A stretch of 52,837 nt of DNA from Candidatus Poribacteria bacterium. Its GTDB lineage: Bacteria > Poribacteria > WGA-4E > PCPOR2b. Numbering within the stretch: position 1 is the stretch's first letter; every line of letters begins with the position of its first letter. Shown piece by piece: positions 1-8,607 of the stretch. The stretch is from positions 142,845-195,681 of the forward strand of contig PYIZ01000029.1 in the NCBI GenBank assembly GCA_003635265.1, in the 5' to 3' direction. Both the position numbers and the translations under genes were made by a program. The notes beneath the pieces are model-generated. The model was not told where the DNA came from. It was given only the letters and a program-made list of their open reading frames with translations, and did not search any database.

Positions 1-1378
1 CCGCTTGTTCAACGTAGAGTCTTAACGCATGCGCTTTATCAAAAGCAGGGGTGGCATTACTCTCTATCACCGAGCGCACCTCGTCCTCAAATCTCTTCAT
101 ACCCTCCGTATGACAACCGAAACAGGATAACCCATTCCGCACTGTGGGGTCACTCGCTGCGGGGTTGGAAACGATGTTTATCGGTGCTTCATCTAACCGA
201 AAGCCAGACGTATTGGTAACGTAGTAGGCTTGTAACCCGTTGGGCAGATTAAAGATAACCTCACCACCATCATGGGTGAAGGAAAGGGGGTGGGTGAAGA
301 TGTTCTGTGTGCCAACACTTCCAGCAAAATCATAACTCTTCCAATACGCGCCATAGCGAGAGGTATGGCGTTCTATAACCCGGTTGTTATTAGATACACC
401 TGAATTGTTGGTCCCTGCCCGCCAGACATCAATTCCCGCCGCATTGGTGATATTGCGTTCCACATCAACCTCTAATCGCTTCTCTAACTCCCTATCTGTC
501 AGTGGGAGAGAGAGTAGGTCATGATACAGTGGAGGTAAAGATGCTTGTGCGACAAACCAATCGACATGAATAGATGGTATATCCGTCTTCATCTCCCCCT
601 GTAACCGGGTCAGTTGTACCTTCAGTGCGGTCTGTGTCGGTGTATCAAACCCGATATGATAGGGATATTCCGCTTCTATCTGCATCCAAGCGTTATTGAC
701 GTCCCACTCGTAGTGTCTGAGGTCGATATAGAAGATAGTCCCTTGTGGGTCGATGGGCTGTGGGTTGGTAATTTCGCGCTCCCATGAGAGGCTGTTGACC
801 AGTTTATAGAGTCCCTTGCGGTACTCTTGGAGTATCTGTGTGGATTCCCTTGCATTATGGAGGTGTGTCATTGTGAAGTACCGGGCAAAAGCACGGTCAA
901 AGGGTGTGAGTGACATCAGGTGAGTCTCTATGGCAGTGAGTATTTCAGCAGGGGAGATGAAATCGCCATCGGAGACAGCAGTTACCGCCCAATCGGGAGC
1001 ACCATCCAATATCCAGTTTTTAACTGTTTCAATCTGTGGATCGGGTAGAGGGGGGCCTCCTAGCGGCATAAGTTGTCCTCCTTCTCCAAGAAGCCGCTTA
1101 TACAGTCTAGAAGCTTCAGGGTTTCCCGGAACGACAGGACCATTTTCTTTAATGAGTGCGTTGTGCTCAATTAAGAGTGTCTCTTTATAGGCACCATCGG
1201 TACCGTGACAGTTGAAGCAGCTCTGTTCAAAGATGGCGTATGCGTCTTGGGCTATTTGTTGTTGGGGGTATACGTTTTGAGAGCCTACCATGGATATCAG
1301 CAGACTAGTAAGTATGATGAGATGTTGCTGTCGCTTACAAATTCCAATCAAATAGGGCCCTAAATGACGCTTAAGCAT
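1..1378 (-). CDS. Diheme cytochrome c-domain protein, 5' part (runs off left edge)
   Basis: The minus-strand frame is open from an ATG at 1378 to the left edge (about 459 codons), so the C-terminus is missing. After a hydrophobic N-terminal signal segment there is a c-type heme motif CFNCHG (coding bases near 1205-1220), followed by LYKRLLGEGGQLMPLGG and a WILDGAPDW segment. That order is typical of the PSC1-type cytochrome c domain common in Planctomycetes and Poribacteria. A second heme motif CFGCH lies near 110-124. The family is exported and its heme domains are usually joined to PSD/DUF1587-like regions; the exact electron-transfer role is unknown. The start is the first ATG after an in-frame gap, and the reverse transcriptase gene ends 58 bases upstream. 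The heme motifs make the class safe; the specific function is not established. Confidence 0.8.
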   Translation of the reverse strand, partial: MLKRHLGPYLIGICKRQQHLIILTSLLISMVGSQNVYPQQQIAQDAYAIFEQSCFNCHGTDGAYKETLLIEHNALIKENGPVVPGNPEASRLYKRLLGEGGQLMPLGGPPLPDPQIETVKNWILDGAPDWAVTAVSDGDFISPAEILTAIETHLMSLTPFDRAFARYFTMTHLHNARESTQILQEYRKGLYKLVNSLSWEREITNPQPIDPQGTIFYIDLRHYEWDVNNAWMQIEAEYPYHIGFDTPTQTALKVQLTRLQGEMKTDIPSIHVDWFVAQASLPPLYHDLLSLPLTDRELEKRLEVDVERNITNAAGIDVWRAGTNNSGVSNNNRVIERHTSRYGAYWKSYDFAGSVGTQNIFTHPLSFTHDGGEVIFNLPNGLQAYYVTNTSGFRLDEAPINIVSNPAASDPTVRNGLSCFGCHTEGMKRFEDEVRSVIESNATPAFDKAHALRLYVEQA

Positions 1379-1436
1379 CGAAAGTATTTCCTTATAGATG
1401 TTTTTGTTGATCCATTCTACGGTCTCATTCGGTTTA

Positions 1437-3005
1437 TTATATCGCTCCACTTTTTACCAAATTTGAAGCTATTTGGACCAGCTTTCCATCGTGTTGCGCT
1501 CTACCCAAGAAAGAGTTTCGTCGTGATAATTCCATCTTTTTTAGGCAACAAATGATGTCGCACTTTTCTATTTCATCATCTAATTCAGAATAAAGCGATT
1601 CGAGTCTCTCTAGGTCCGCACTTGTGCCAAACTCTCCAACTAGCTTCCTACTTACAACTCTCAAATATTTAGGATGGGAGTTATCGAAAGCCATCCGGCG
1701 TGCAATCTCTAACAGATCTTCGGAAGGATTTTGGGCGTACTCACTGAACCATTCCAGAATCTGATAGTGCTGATAGGGATAAACCGCGTGCTCGGATTGT
1801 AGAAACTCAACAACTAAATTTTCAATTTGATCAATTACATCAATAGATTGGAAATATTTAAGAGTGTGTGTGGTTTCCTCTGGATGGGTTTTCAATAGAT
1901 CCAGGCAGTAAGCAACGGCAATATCGCTCTTGCTCTTGCCTAGTCGATTTAGGAGAAAGTGGAATAGAGTTTTATCAAAATCTTCCTCCCTTGCATCTAT
2001 GAAGTAGTCTAGGAATGCCTGTGTTAATACTTCAACAGATGTGTCCCCTTCCATTTGCTCAAGTAACTCATCCACTTGAACGGTCGAAAAATACGGATTG
2101 TCGATGCCCAAAGCTTCATTCAGATCCTCCATTATCGGCTGCAATACGGGTTGGATACCATCTATTATAGTCCTAGCTTCATCAGCTGTATGAATTTTAG
2201 TCTTAGCAGATTGCAGATTTAACCCTCTTGCGCGCAGCAATTTGATGAGATCAACTAGGGCTTTCTTCGCTTCAACTTCATCTTTACAGAAAATCCTGAT
2301 ATCATCGGAATACCTTAGATGGTCATACCCCATTGCCCTGAAATTCGCGTCAACTGAATTAAGATACAATTTCCCGAGCAAATCAGACGGAGTATAGCCC
2401 TGTGGAATTCCTTTGCCCTCACTTTGAGCCCATTTGTTTAAGCATCTGCTAAGCAAATTTACAATATTATCGTCAACTCCTGCGTTCTTTAAATCTGACA
2501 TCAGGATCTTTATATTAACATTGTCATAATAGTTTGAAATGTCAGTCGTTATAACATGCGAAATGCCAGTTTCGATTTTTTCTATACTCATCGTACGAAA
2601 CTTCGTCCAACTCCTGAATTGGTTTCTCAGCCATTTAATGTTTTCAAACTCGTTAGATATTTCATATGAAAAATCGACAACTCCCTGAGACCATTCAAGC
2701 GCTTCGTAAATGTGTGGCATACATACGCCCAGACATGCGTAGAAAACGATTCTATCCTCAACCGATAGAATTGATCCAGGACGTACTAACCAGCCTCCTT
2801 TTGGCGCATCGCATATATTCGCTGGGTTGGGATTATACGTATCATTACAGATTCGTCCATTGAGGTCGTCGAGATAGCTTGCCAAATCATATTCGATTAA
2901 CTTTACCTCAAATGGATTTCGTGTGAAAACACGATCGGGGATATCTAACTTTACCCGCTTCCATGCTAATTCTAAATTAAGTAGCTCTGCTTGTGCCTGT
3001 GACAC
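1437..3005 (-). CDS. Stand-alone reverse transcriptase with C-terminal helical repeats (Abi/UG-like)
   Basis: This 522-residue protein has the RT palm motifs: motif A TTDISNYYDNV (Asp155), motif B-like GIPQGYTPSDLLGKLYLNS, and the catalytic YSDD box (residues 232-235), followed by an RGLNLQSAKTKI thumb-side motif. There is no group II intron maturase X domain, no HNH domain and no retron-like short thumb. Residues about 300-522 look like HEAT/alpha-repeat helices. That architecture is known from the abortive-infection and 'unknown group' RTs (AbiA, AbiK and DRT families), many of which are antiphage proteins. I could not assign the subgroup. The GTG start at 3005 has an AAGGA site upstream. 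An extended -10 promoter only about 45 bases upstream leaves no room for a large upstream ncRNA. The gene stands alone between a cytochrome gene and a catabolic cluster. Confidence 0.8.
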   Translation of the reverse strand: MSQAQAELLNLELAWKRVKLDIPDRVFTRNPFEVKLIEYDLASYLDDLNGRICNDTYNPNPANICDAPKGGWLVRPGSILSVEDRIVFYACLGVCMPHIYEALEWSQGVVDFSYEISNEFENIKWLRNQFRSWTKFRTMSIEKIETGISHVITTDISNYYDNVNIKILMSDLKNAGVDDNIVNLLSRCLNKWAQSEGKGIPQGYTPSDLLGKLYLNSVDANFRAMGYDHLRYSDDIRIFCKDEVEAKKALVDLIKLLRARGLNLQSAKTKIHTADEARTIIDGIQPVLQPIMEDLNEALGIDNPYFSTVQVDELLEQMEGDTSVEVLTQAFLDYFIDAREEDFDKTLFHFLLNRLGKSKSDIAVAYCLDLLKTHPEETTHTLKYFQSIDVIDQIENLVVEFLQSEHAVYPYQHYQILEWFSEYAQNPSEDLLEIARRMAFDNSHPKYLRVVSRKLVGEFGTSADLERLESLYSELDDEIEKCDIICCLKKMELSRRNSFLGRAQHDGKLVQIASNLVKSGAI

Positions 3006-3053
3006 CTTTGTGTTCCTTTATGGGAATGAACAGTTTGATGGCAACTTGCCAAA

Positions 3054-3062
3054 ATTATAGCA
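3054..3062 (-). promoter_or_regulatory. Extended -10 promoter of the reverse transcriptase gene
   Basis: On the minus strand the bases read TGCTATAAT, a perfect extended -10 element, about 50 bases before the GTG start of the reverse transcriptase gene. No convincing -35 box lies 16-18 bases further upstream, which fits an extended -10 promoter. This is sequence-based inference. Confidence 0.5.
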
Positions 3063-3124
3063 CAGTCATCCTATAGAACGGACAAAAAAGTGCTGAACCT
3101 CCACGATAACCGTTGATGTGAATA

Positions 3125-4015
3125 TTAGGTAATCTTGTCCAATTCCTGACGCAAAGCTGACGACAACGGTCCCATCTCCGACGCTTGGGTGACATCTTCC
3201 AGTTCAGCGATATTGGCTGCGCCGCTGGAAACCGTTGTTACCCTCGAATCAGTAAGGATATATTGGAAGGCATTCTGCGCGTATGTTCCCGGTACGTCCT
3301 GAAGTCGATCGAGGACACGCTGGACGCGTTTCTGCTCTGCTTCATCCGATATTGCTGCTACCGCCTCTGACCGCCGGGGTTCGTCGGCGAATAACAGTCC
3401 CGCCAACGGTGTGGCGACGACGATCCCCATATTATGAGCGGCTGCCGACGGAATAACCGCTTTCGCTGCCCTTTGGGAGCAGGGGTGATAGTCATGGTAG
3501 ACTAGCATTGTATCGAATTCGCCGGTATCCGCGAGTTTTGCCAAGAGAGGGATGGCTCTACCCGTGATCCCGATTCTTTCGCAGAGTCCACGTTTCTGTG
3601 CTTCCCGGAAGCCCTCAAGTGTTCCGCCCGGCTCCATGATTCGCTCCCAACCTGCTAGGTTGACCTCATGGATCTGTGCCGTCCCCAATTTTGAGATACG
3701 TAGCCGCTGCAGGCTCCGTTCGATACTCCAGAGGACGCTATCTCTGCGGTAGTCAAAGTCGGGAGGATCAAAACCGACTTTGGTGGCGATATAGAAGTGT
3801 TCCGCTATGCCCTCAAGAGCACCGCCCAGCAGTTCCTCGCTCTTGCCGTAAAGCGGAGCGGTGTCAATGTAGTTGATCCCCAATTCGACTGCACGCTTCG
3901 CTACTTCGTCCGTACTCTCTTGAGCACGTTTGGGGTCACTTCCCATCAGGTACGCCCCGCCGAGGCTGACTTCGCTGATCTGCCAGCCTGTTCTTCCCAT
4001 CTCTCGATATTGCAT
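3125..4015 (-). CDS. Aldo/keto reductase (D-threo-aldose dehydrogenase-like)
   Basis: This 296-residue NAD(P)-dependent aldo/keto reductase has the family tetrad visible: Asp51 and Tyr56 in DTAPLYG, Lys79 in ATKVG and His116 in IHEVN. The N-terminal GRTGWQISEVSLGG is the usual first strand of the barrel. The LYGKSEELLG segment and overall layout resemble the L-fucose/D-threo-aldose 1-dehydrogenase group, so a sugar or sugar-lactone substrate is likely but not shown. It is the last gene of a four-gene catabolic cluster and starts 17 bases after the creatininase-family gene, with a GAGGT ribosome site. Cytoplasmic. The class is confident, the substrate is not. Confidence 0.85.
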   Translation of the reverse strand: MQYREMGRTGWQISEVSLGGAYLMGSDPKRAQESTDEVAKRAVELGINYIDTAPLYGKSEELLGGALEGIAEHFYIATKVGFDPPDFDYRRDSVLWSIERSLQRLRISKLGTAQIHEVNLAGWERIMEPGGTLEGFREAQKRGLCERIGITGRAIPLLAKLADTGEFDTMLVYHDYHPCSQRAAKAVIPSAAAHNMGIVVATPLAGLLFADEPRRSEAVAAISDEAEQKRVQRVLDRLQDVPGTYAQNAFQYILTDSRVTTVSSGAANIAELEDVTQASEMGPLSSALRQELDKIT

Positions 4016-4032
4016 TTTTTACCTCACAGTTT

Positions 4033-4926
4033 TTATTCGGACGATGACCAAGGGAGTCCTTTCTCTGTCGCATCGATCATTTTCTGCAACTTGTCGGCGA
4101 CGTATTGGACATGGATGGTGATGAGCGCTTCACCTTTTTCGACGGTGGCATGCAGCGCGTTCTCTTGGCGGGCGCGGTCACGGGGGTTCTCCGGATTCGG
4201 TCCACCTTGGGGCCAACCCTCCTTGGAAAAAGGTTCGAGATACGCCTCGACTTCAGGCGATAGATTACGGGCGTAGTCCAAATTGGCGGCATCGTATTCC
4301 TCCATTGTGAATGCCCGCACTCGTTGCGGGTACGCTGCTAACATCACAGAGGTCTCATCCTCTGAGGCGTGGTTCAGCGCAGTTTGGCGCGCCACCGTGT
4401 CCAGCTTACCGTCTCTCAGATCTCGATAACCTTGAAGGATGGTTTCTTTGTCCTCAGCCGTAAGCCCCATCCAATAAGACTCCTCATCCATCGTGATATC
4501 CAATTCTTGCCGCCACGCCGGCAGCACCTCCCGAAGCAATCCGTGGTTACCGCCGTGACCGTTCACGACTAGGATCGTACGAACGCCGTGGGTTTTCAGG
4601 CTCTGTCCCACGTCAAAGATATATGCTTGCAACGTCTCCTTACGCAGCGTCAGTGTCCCCTTCCGTGCCATGTGATATGGGGAGTAGCCCACCGGACAGG
4701 GTGGAGCAACAGTGACTTGCGGATAGAGTTGCAAGGCAGCCTGCTGCGAGATGAACGTAGAGAGAACAATATCTAGGTCGAGGCTCAGATGTTCGTTGTG
4801 CTGCTCGGTCGCGCCGATGGGGATGATAGCGGCTTTCAGTTCGCCACGCTGCAACGCCTCCCGAATCTCCTTTCGGGTGCACTCCCCTAACATGACTCTG
4901 TAGGGGTTGACGTATCGGTTTGCCAT
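4033..4926 (-). CDS. Creatininase-family amidohydrolase
   Basis: This 297-residue protein matches the creatininase family, metal-dependent enzymes that cleave cyclic or linear amides. Visible motifs are PIGATEQHNEHLSLDLD (Glu41, His43 and Asp52 as likely metal ligands), VVNGHGGNHG (His124) and a HASEDETSVM segment with the C-terminal catalytic Glu. The first motif differs from the usual GSxEQHGPHLPL by Asn-Glu in place of Gly-Pro. The ATG at 4926 follows AGGAG. It lies 13 bases downstream of the enolase-superfamily gene, so the two are probably co-transcribed. The true substrate is unknown; this family also includes formamide hydrolases and mycofactocin MftE-like proteins. Confidence 0.85.
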   Translation of the reverse strand: MANRYVNPYRVMLGECTRKEIREALQRGELKAAIIPIGATEQHNEHLSLDLDIVLSTFISQQAALQLYPQVTVAPPCPVGYSPYHMARKGTLTLRKETLQAYIFDVGQSLKTHGVRTILVVNGHGGNHGLLREVLPAWRQELDITMDEESYWMGLTAEDKETILQGYRDLRDGKLDTVARQTALNHASEDETSVMLAAYPQRVRAFTMEEYDAANLDYARNLSPEVEAYLEPFSKEGWPQGGPNPENPRDRARQENALHATVEKGEALITIHVQYVADKLQKMIDATEKGLPWSSSE

Positions 4927-4939
4927 GGTTTAGGCTCCT

Positions 4940-6193
4940 CTATCCTTCTAACCGTCGCACGGTACTGCCATTCTGCACGGCATCATAGATTTCCTTGAAC
5001 CCATCGCTTCCGTCGTCAGGGACCGCTTCCAGATTAGATCCCGCTTCGCAAGTGGGCATGGCATCGTTCGGATAGATCGCGTGGAGTTCCTGTTTGCCGC
5101 AACCGTAGTAGGTGGTCTCTCCGCTTGCGCGGGTATAACGATAGACATGACGGGGTGGGTCTACGAAGGAATAGTCCACCTTGTATTTCTGCACAGCTTC
5201 TTGGTCAACCTCCACGCCGATACCCGGCTTTTCGGGGACACGGTAGAAACCGCCGCGCAACTCGATCGGTTCTGTGATGAGTTGGCTCTCCCAGATGTTC
5301 ATGCAGGTAATTGCGGGCCACTTGGCTTGGGAGCAAACCGCGCCGAGGTGGGCTGCCCACGTCGTAGTAATGCCAGTGCCGACAAGTTGCAACCAGAAGG
5401 GTTTGTTCGCTTCCTCACAAACGGTTGCTTGCTTCAGTAGATGATGCGCACCGGCACCAATGACGAAGCCATCCGCCACATCTTCCAGTAGCGTGGTTAG
5501 GATAGGTGGAGAACCGTAGTGCATTGCCACAGGTCGATTGATGCGTTGGCGAATCTGTTTGTTCCCAGCGACGTCGCCCTGTGGAATCGGGCTTTCAATC
5601 ATGGCAACCTGCTCGTACTGTTCGAGGGTCTTGAGAAACTCGACAGCATTGGCTGCATTCGCCAAGGTTGAGTTGAAGTCGAGATCCAGCTTGAACTGCG
5701 AGGGGACATCTTCGATAATGGCTTGGAGGGCTGCGTGCAGGTCGTACCATGTCCGTGCTTTGAGTTTGGAGGACATATAACCCTGTTCAGCAGCATCAGC
5801 GCACTGTTGCGCCCAATCTTTCGGAGGCATATCCATCGCCCACCAAGAGAGCGGACACCACTCTCGGACTTTCGTGCCAAGAAGGCGATAGGCAGGCGTA
5901 TTCAACGATTTGCCTACTGCGTCGAAGAGTGCGATTTGGACGCCGGCACCCAAACCGTCCTCCCACAGCAGGTCGCCAGCCTCGCGTCCCACGATCCGGT
6001 CTGCGATGTCATCGGATACCCCTGCCCAGGTGTAGTTGGGGATCGTTTCGCCCCAACCGACCACGCCGTTGTCGAGAGTAATTTTGCAGATCTGGACAAT
6101 GTGCCAGTGCGGCAGCCAATACTGCATGTGCTCGTTCGTGTGTGGTGTGAAGGGTACGTCTAGATAAGTAAGTTCAACATCGGTGATTTTCAT
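4940..6193 (-). CDS. Enolase-superfamily (mandelate racemase/muconate lactonizing) protein
   Basis: This 417-residue protein has the capping domain (residues 1-125) and barrel of the mandelate racemase/muconate lactonizing group, which abstract a proton alpha to a carboxylate using Mg2+. KLKAR (Lys143/Lys145) is the general-base KxK motif. LDLDFN (Asp170/172) and MIESP (Glu200) occupy the first two metal-ligand positions. The third ligand position reads VAMHYG, with His225 where Asp or Glu is expected, so metal binding or chemistry may differ from the classic enzymes. The ATG at 6193 follows AGGAGG. It is probably in an operon with the creatininase and aldo/keto reductase genes, suggesting sugar-acid or related organic-acid catabolism. 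Substrate unknown. Confidence 0.85.
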   Translation of the reverse strand: MKITDVELTYLDVPFTPHTNEHMQYWLPHWHIVQICKITLDNGVVGWGETIPNYTWAGVSDDIADRIVGREAGDLLWEDGLGAGVQIALFDAVGKSLNTPAYRLLGTKVREWCPLSWWAMDMPPKDWAQQCADAAEQGYMSSKLKARTWYDLHAALQAIIEDVPSQFKLDLDFNSTLANAANAVEFLKTLEQYEQVAMIESPIPQGDVAGNKQIRQRINRPVAMHYGSPPILTTLLEDVADGFVIGAGAHHLLKQATVCEEANKPFWLQLVGTGITTTWAAHLGAVCSQAKWPAITCMNIWESQLITEPIELRGGFYRVPEKPGIGVEVDQEAVQKYKVDYSFVDPPRHVYRYTRASGETTYYGCGKQELHAIYPNDAMPTCEAGSNLEAVPDDGSDGFKEIYDAVQNGSTVRRLEG

Positions 6194-6242
6194 GGTGGTA
6201 TCCTCCTATTGGGATCGGCTCATGTTAAAAAATCGTGCAACA

Positions 6243-6274
6243 GAAACCGAGTTTTTTCGGAAAAACTCGGTTTC
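6243..6274. terminator. Perfect 14-bp hairpin between amidohydrolase and enolase-superfamily genes
   Basis: Arms GAAACCGAGTTTTT (6243-6256) and its exact complement (6261-6274) flank a 4-base loop. The arm carries an internal run of T on both strands, so it could terminate transcription leaving the amidohydrolase gene (stop at 6288). It could equally be one of the dispersed palindromes of this genome. If it terminates, the amidohydrolase is only partly co-transcribed with the three genes downstream. Confidence 0.55.
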
Positions 6275-6287
6275 TCTCTGATCTATC

Positions 6288-7184
6288 TTAACGGTTGAAG
6301 AAAAAATCTTCCGCTGTCTTAAAAAGGATCTGTTCCTTGTCCGAGTCGCTCAGAAAATCAGCATGGTCGTTGATAAGCGCTATTGCCGCGGGAAAATCGT
6401 TATGTGGGTCGTTCATCACTACGGGACCTCCGCTGTCGCTTTCCCACATGCACCGTTCTGGACCAAAGGCATCTACCACCCGCCGAATCAACGGCAAGAG
6501 ATCCAGATAGGGAGCCTGCCCATCCCCCAACGCCTGAAAGGGACCCAGTTTAACCATCACGCGCTTGTGTTTCGCCATATCGCAGAGCGTCTTGAGATCT
6601 TCTTCAGGGAAGACACCGTCTCGTATCCTCACTCCACAGATATGATCCAGAATTACAGGGGTTTCGGGGAAACGGGTACACATCCGATCCAAATCTGGCA
6701 AATCGTCAAGCCCCATGAGGAAACTCAAGGCGAGATTGTGCGCTGCTCCCGCTGCAAACATCCCCTCATACCCCGGATAATCGAGCCATCGCGTGACATC
6801 GCCTATCGACATACGCGCGCTTTTGCCTCCACGCACACGAAAGGCATAGATGCCATAACGGGACAACGCGACCATCGTTTTGTCCGGGCTGGCGAGTGAA
6901 ACATCCGTCACCGCTGGGATGATGCCCGTCCCTACAAAGGTGTCCGGGGCATTAGCGATCAGGTCTATGATATAACTGTGATCCAGACCGTACCACGTCA
7001 TCTGGACGAGGTTGATCCGAACTTTGCCGACCGAACGGCTGTACTCGAAATACTGTGCTGGGGTAAAAGAGGACAGCCACAGATCGCTTGGATCGAAACC
7101 GGGTGCTAACGGATAGTTTTCAAAGTCGTCTGTCCAGACGTGAATATGTGCATCGATGATTCTATCTTGTATGTTTGTTGCCAT
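6288..7184 (-). CDS. Amidohydrolase family 2 TIM-barrel metal hydrolase
   Basis: A 298-residue protein beginning MATNIQDRIIDAHIHVW, with the HxH metal motif (His13, His15) of the amidohydrolase-2 family (ACMSD, 2-pyrone-4,6-dicarboxylate lactonase and related hydrolases or decarboxylases). VILDHICG supplies the middle His and WESDSGG the late Asp region. I chose the ATG at 7184 rather than the upstream ATG at 7241: conservation starts there and an AAAGGGAAAG purine run precedes it. The leading gene of the catabolic cluster, it may open a lactone or decarboxylate a product of the enolase-superfamily protein. The family is sure, the substrate is not. Genes to the right run in the opposite direction. 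Confidence 0.8.
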   Translation of the reverse strand: MATNIQDRIIDAHIHVWTDDFENYPLAPGFDPSDLWLSSFTPAQYFEYSRSVGKVRINLVQMTWYGLDHSYIIDLIANAPDTFVGTGIIPAVTDVSLASPDKTMVALSRYGIYAFRVRGGKSARMSIGDVTRWLDYPGYEGMFAAGAAHNLALSFLMGLDDLPDLDRMCTRFPETPVILDHICGVRIRDGVFPEEDLKTLCDMAKHKRVMVKLGPFQALGDGQAPYLDLLPLIRRVVDAFGPERCMWESDSGGPVVMNDPHNDFPAAIALINDHADFLSDSDKEQILFKTAEDFFFNR

Positions 7185-7327
7185 TCGCTTTTCTTTCCCT
7201 TTGCTCTGTGGTAAGTTATATATTTCTTGAGATATTATCACAGATTCCAGTGAGAAGCCATGAAAAACTTCGGAAGAAAAGCGGTTGCCCAGTGAACCAT
7301 TTTACGCCGCCCAACACTAAAAGGGGC

Positions 7328-7341
7328 AGGAGGACATTGTG
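7328..7341 (+). promoter_or_regulatory. Ribosome binding site and GTG start of the ECF sigma gene
   Basis: AGGAGG at 7328-7333 is followed after five bases by GTG at 7339. This decides the non-ATG start of the sigma factor gene. Confidence 0.75.
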
Positions 7342-7878
7342 GCGAGGGATATCGGAAAATATCACACCCAGATTGCGCAGTTCGTTGGTGAACTCTGTCG
7401 CGTCTACTATAGACACAGTCAACCCGAAGATCGTCGGGATATCAGCAACGAAGTCGCCCTGATTGCACATCAAAACCGCGAGGGGGTCACAGACGAATCC
7501 GAAGAAGCGTTTCTGGCGTGGCTCCATGAGATTGCGAGAAATGTGGTTCGGAACTGGTCACGTCGTGAAGGAACCGCTGCCAGACGTGCACTTGGCAGTC
7601 TCGACGATGAAAATTTTGGGACTGATAGAATACCATCAGATTCTCATGCACCAGAGACAGAACTCCTCTTTCAAGAGAGAATGACGGTTGTGCGGGACGC
7701 AATCTCGGAACTGCCCTTGATTCATCAACAGGTGGTTTGGTTATTCTACATTGAAGAACTTTCGGTGAAGATAATTGCGGGAAGGCTCGGCATTAGGAAA
7801 GGAACGGTTAAAAGCCGTCTATATCACGCAAGAGAACAACTCGCGACACGCTTGGCATCCTATTTTACCGAAAGTTAA
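7339..7878 (+). CDS. ECF-type RNA polymerase sigma factor
   Basis: This 179-residue protein has the two sigma-70 domains of extracytoplasmic-function factors. Region 2 covers about residues 15-75 (FLAWLHEIARNVVRNWSRR carries the -10 recognition helix). Region 4 is at 115-175 (SELPLIHQQVVWLFYIEELSVKIIAGRLGIRKGTVKSRLYHAREQL, the helix-turn-helix for the -35 box). It heads a plus-strand cluster of lipoprotein, TonB-dependent receptor, ZAS-type anti-sigma factor and secreted double-caspase protein, so its activity is probably held by the anti-sigma factor encoded at 11296. Translation starts at GTG with a strong AGGAGG. The lipoprotein gene begins 20 bases downstream of its stop. Confidence 0.9.
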   Translation: MARDIGKYHTQIAQFVGELCRVYYRHSQPEDRRDISNEVALIAHQNREGVTDESEEAFLAWLHEIARNVVRNWSRREGTAARRALGSLDDENFGTDRIPSDSHAPETELLFQERMTVVRDAISELPLIHQQVVWLFYIEELSVKIIAGRLGIRKGTVKSRLYHAREQLATRLASYFTES

Positions 7879-7898
7879 TAATAAGAGGAAAGGAAACT

Positions 7899-8249
7899 AT
7901 GAAGCATCAAGCACTACTTCTTGTCATCTCTTGTATGACATTCTCGATCGTTCTTGGTGGGTGCCATGTAGAAGTAAATGTAACAGAAGAAGAGGAAGAG
8001 GGTTTTTTGACAGTCAAGAACCGTTCAAATGTAACAATCACGAGTATTTTTATCGCTGCTGCCAAAGACGATTCTTGGGGGGCAGATCAACTCAAATCCG
8101 ATGTTCTACTACCTGGTACTATAGTAACTTTTACTATTGAACCTGGCATCTATGACGTCAGGATTGTATCTAAACATCATCAAGATTTCATATATGAAGC
8201 TGACATCTTGAGTGGGTTGACGACAACCGTAGCAGTCAGATTCAGATAA
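7899..8249 (+). CDS. Small predicted lipoprotein
   Basis: 116 residues. The N-terminus is a lipoprotein signal peptide with lipobox VLGGC (Cys22), followed by an acidic EEEEEE-like linker. The rest resembles a single beta-sandwich (FLTVKNRSNVTITSIFIAA ... IEPGIYDVRIVSKH ... TTTVAVRF), as in small carboxypeptidase-regulatory or Ig-like modules. A GAGGAAAGGA site precedes the ATG. It sits between the sigma factor and the TonB-dependent receptor, so it may be an accessory or sensor lipoprotein of that system. No named family is recognised. Confidence 0.75.
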   Translation: MKHQALLLVISCMTFSIVLGGCHVEVNVTEEEEEGFLTVKNRSNVTITSIFIAAAKDDSWGADQLKSDVLLPGTIVTFTIEPGIYDVRIVSKHHQDFIYEADILSGLTTTVAVRFR

Positions 8250-8374
8250 GGAAGCTGCAAGAACGACCCTCCTGCAAAGAAACCACGTTGAGAGCGGGCG
8301 TAATTCGGCGGCTGATCCGATCGCAGATTGGGAAATCCGCGCTACTTTCTTTCAACTGCGTAACTCTTAAACAA

Positions 8375-8407
8375 GTTGAGCGTAGCGAAATTCTAATCTT
8401 ATCAGGA
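8375..8407 (+). repeat. Dispersed GTTGAGCG repeat, copy 1
   Basis: This copy begins GTTGAGCGTAGCGAAAT and ends with ATCAGGA. A second copy in opposite orientation lies at 34749-34781, just upstream of rarA, beginning GTTGAGCGCAGCGAAAT and ending ATCAGGGA. The two differ at a few positions only. Confidence 0.6.
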
Positions 8408-8418
8408 TTATTCTGAAT

Positions 8419-8436
8419 CCCGATGTCCACATCGGG
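8419..8436. repeat. CCCGAT...ATCGGG palindrome
   Basis: Arms cccgatgt (8419-8426) and acatcggg (8429-8436) form a hairpin. Related CCCGAT/ATCGGG palindromes occur twice inside the caspase gene (12749-12764 and 12769-12784), and looser ones near 28126-28144 and 34749-34765. They look like REP-style dispersed elements. Confidence 0.6.
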
Positions 8437-8607
8437 GGCTCTGAAGGTTCAATTGCGTAAGTCCTATTGATACTATAGTGAATTCCAAAAATAAATAGAC
8501 ACTTTCACCCCCATGTTTGGTAGGCGCTGTTTCCAACTGCGCCGATTTGGAGTGTCTCATTAGTTCTAAGATCCACTAGAAAATAAAACGGAAGGGATAA
8601 AACACTA

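Larger units (their letters stand above)
8250..8607. other. 358-base non-coding stretch carrying dispersed repeats
   Basis: No open frame with coding character is visible. The stretch holds a copy of a GTTGAGCG-type repeat (8375-8407) and a cccgatgt/acatcggg hairpin (8419-8436). No clear promoter for the receptor gene downstream was found. Confidence 0.6.

Noticed and set aside
3797..4276. 159-codon plus-strand open frame opposite the aldo/keto reductase and creatininase genes
   Set aside because: It lies antisense to two clear genes and has no ribosome site or domain.
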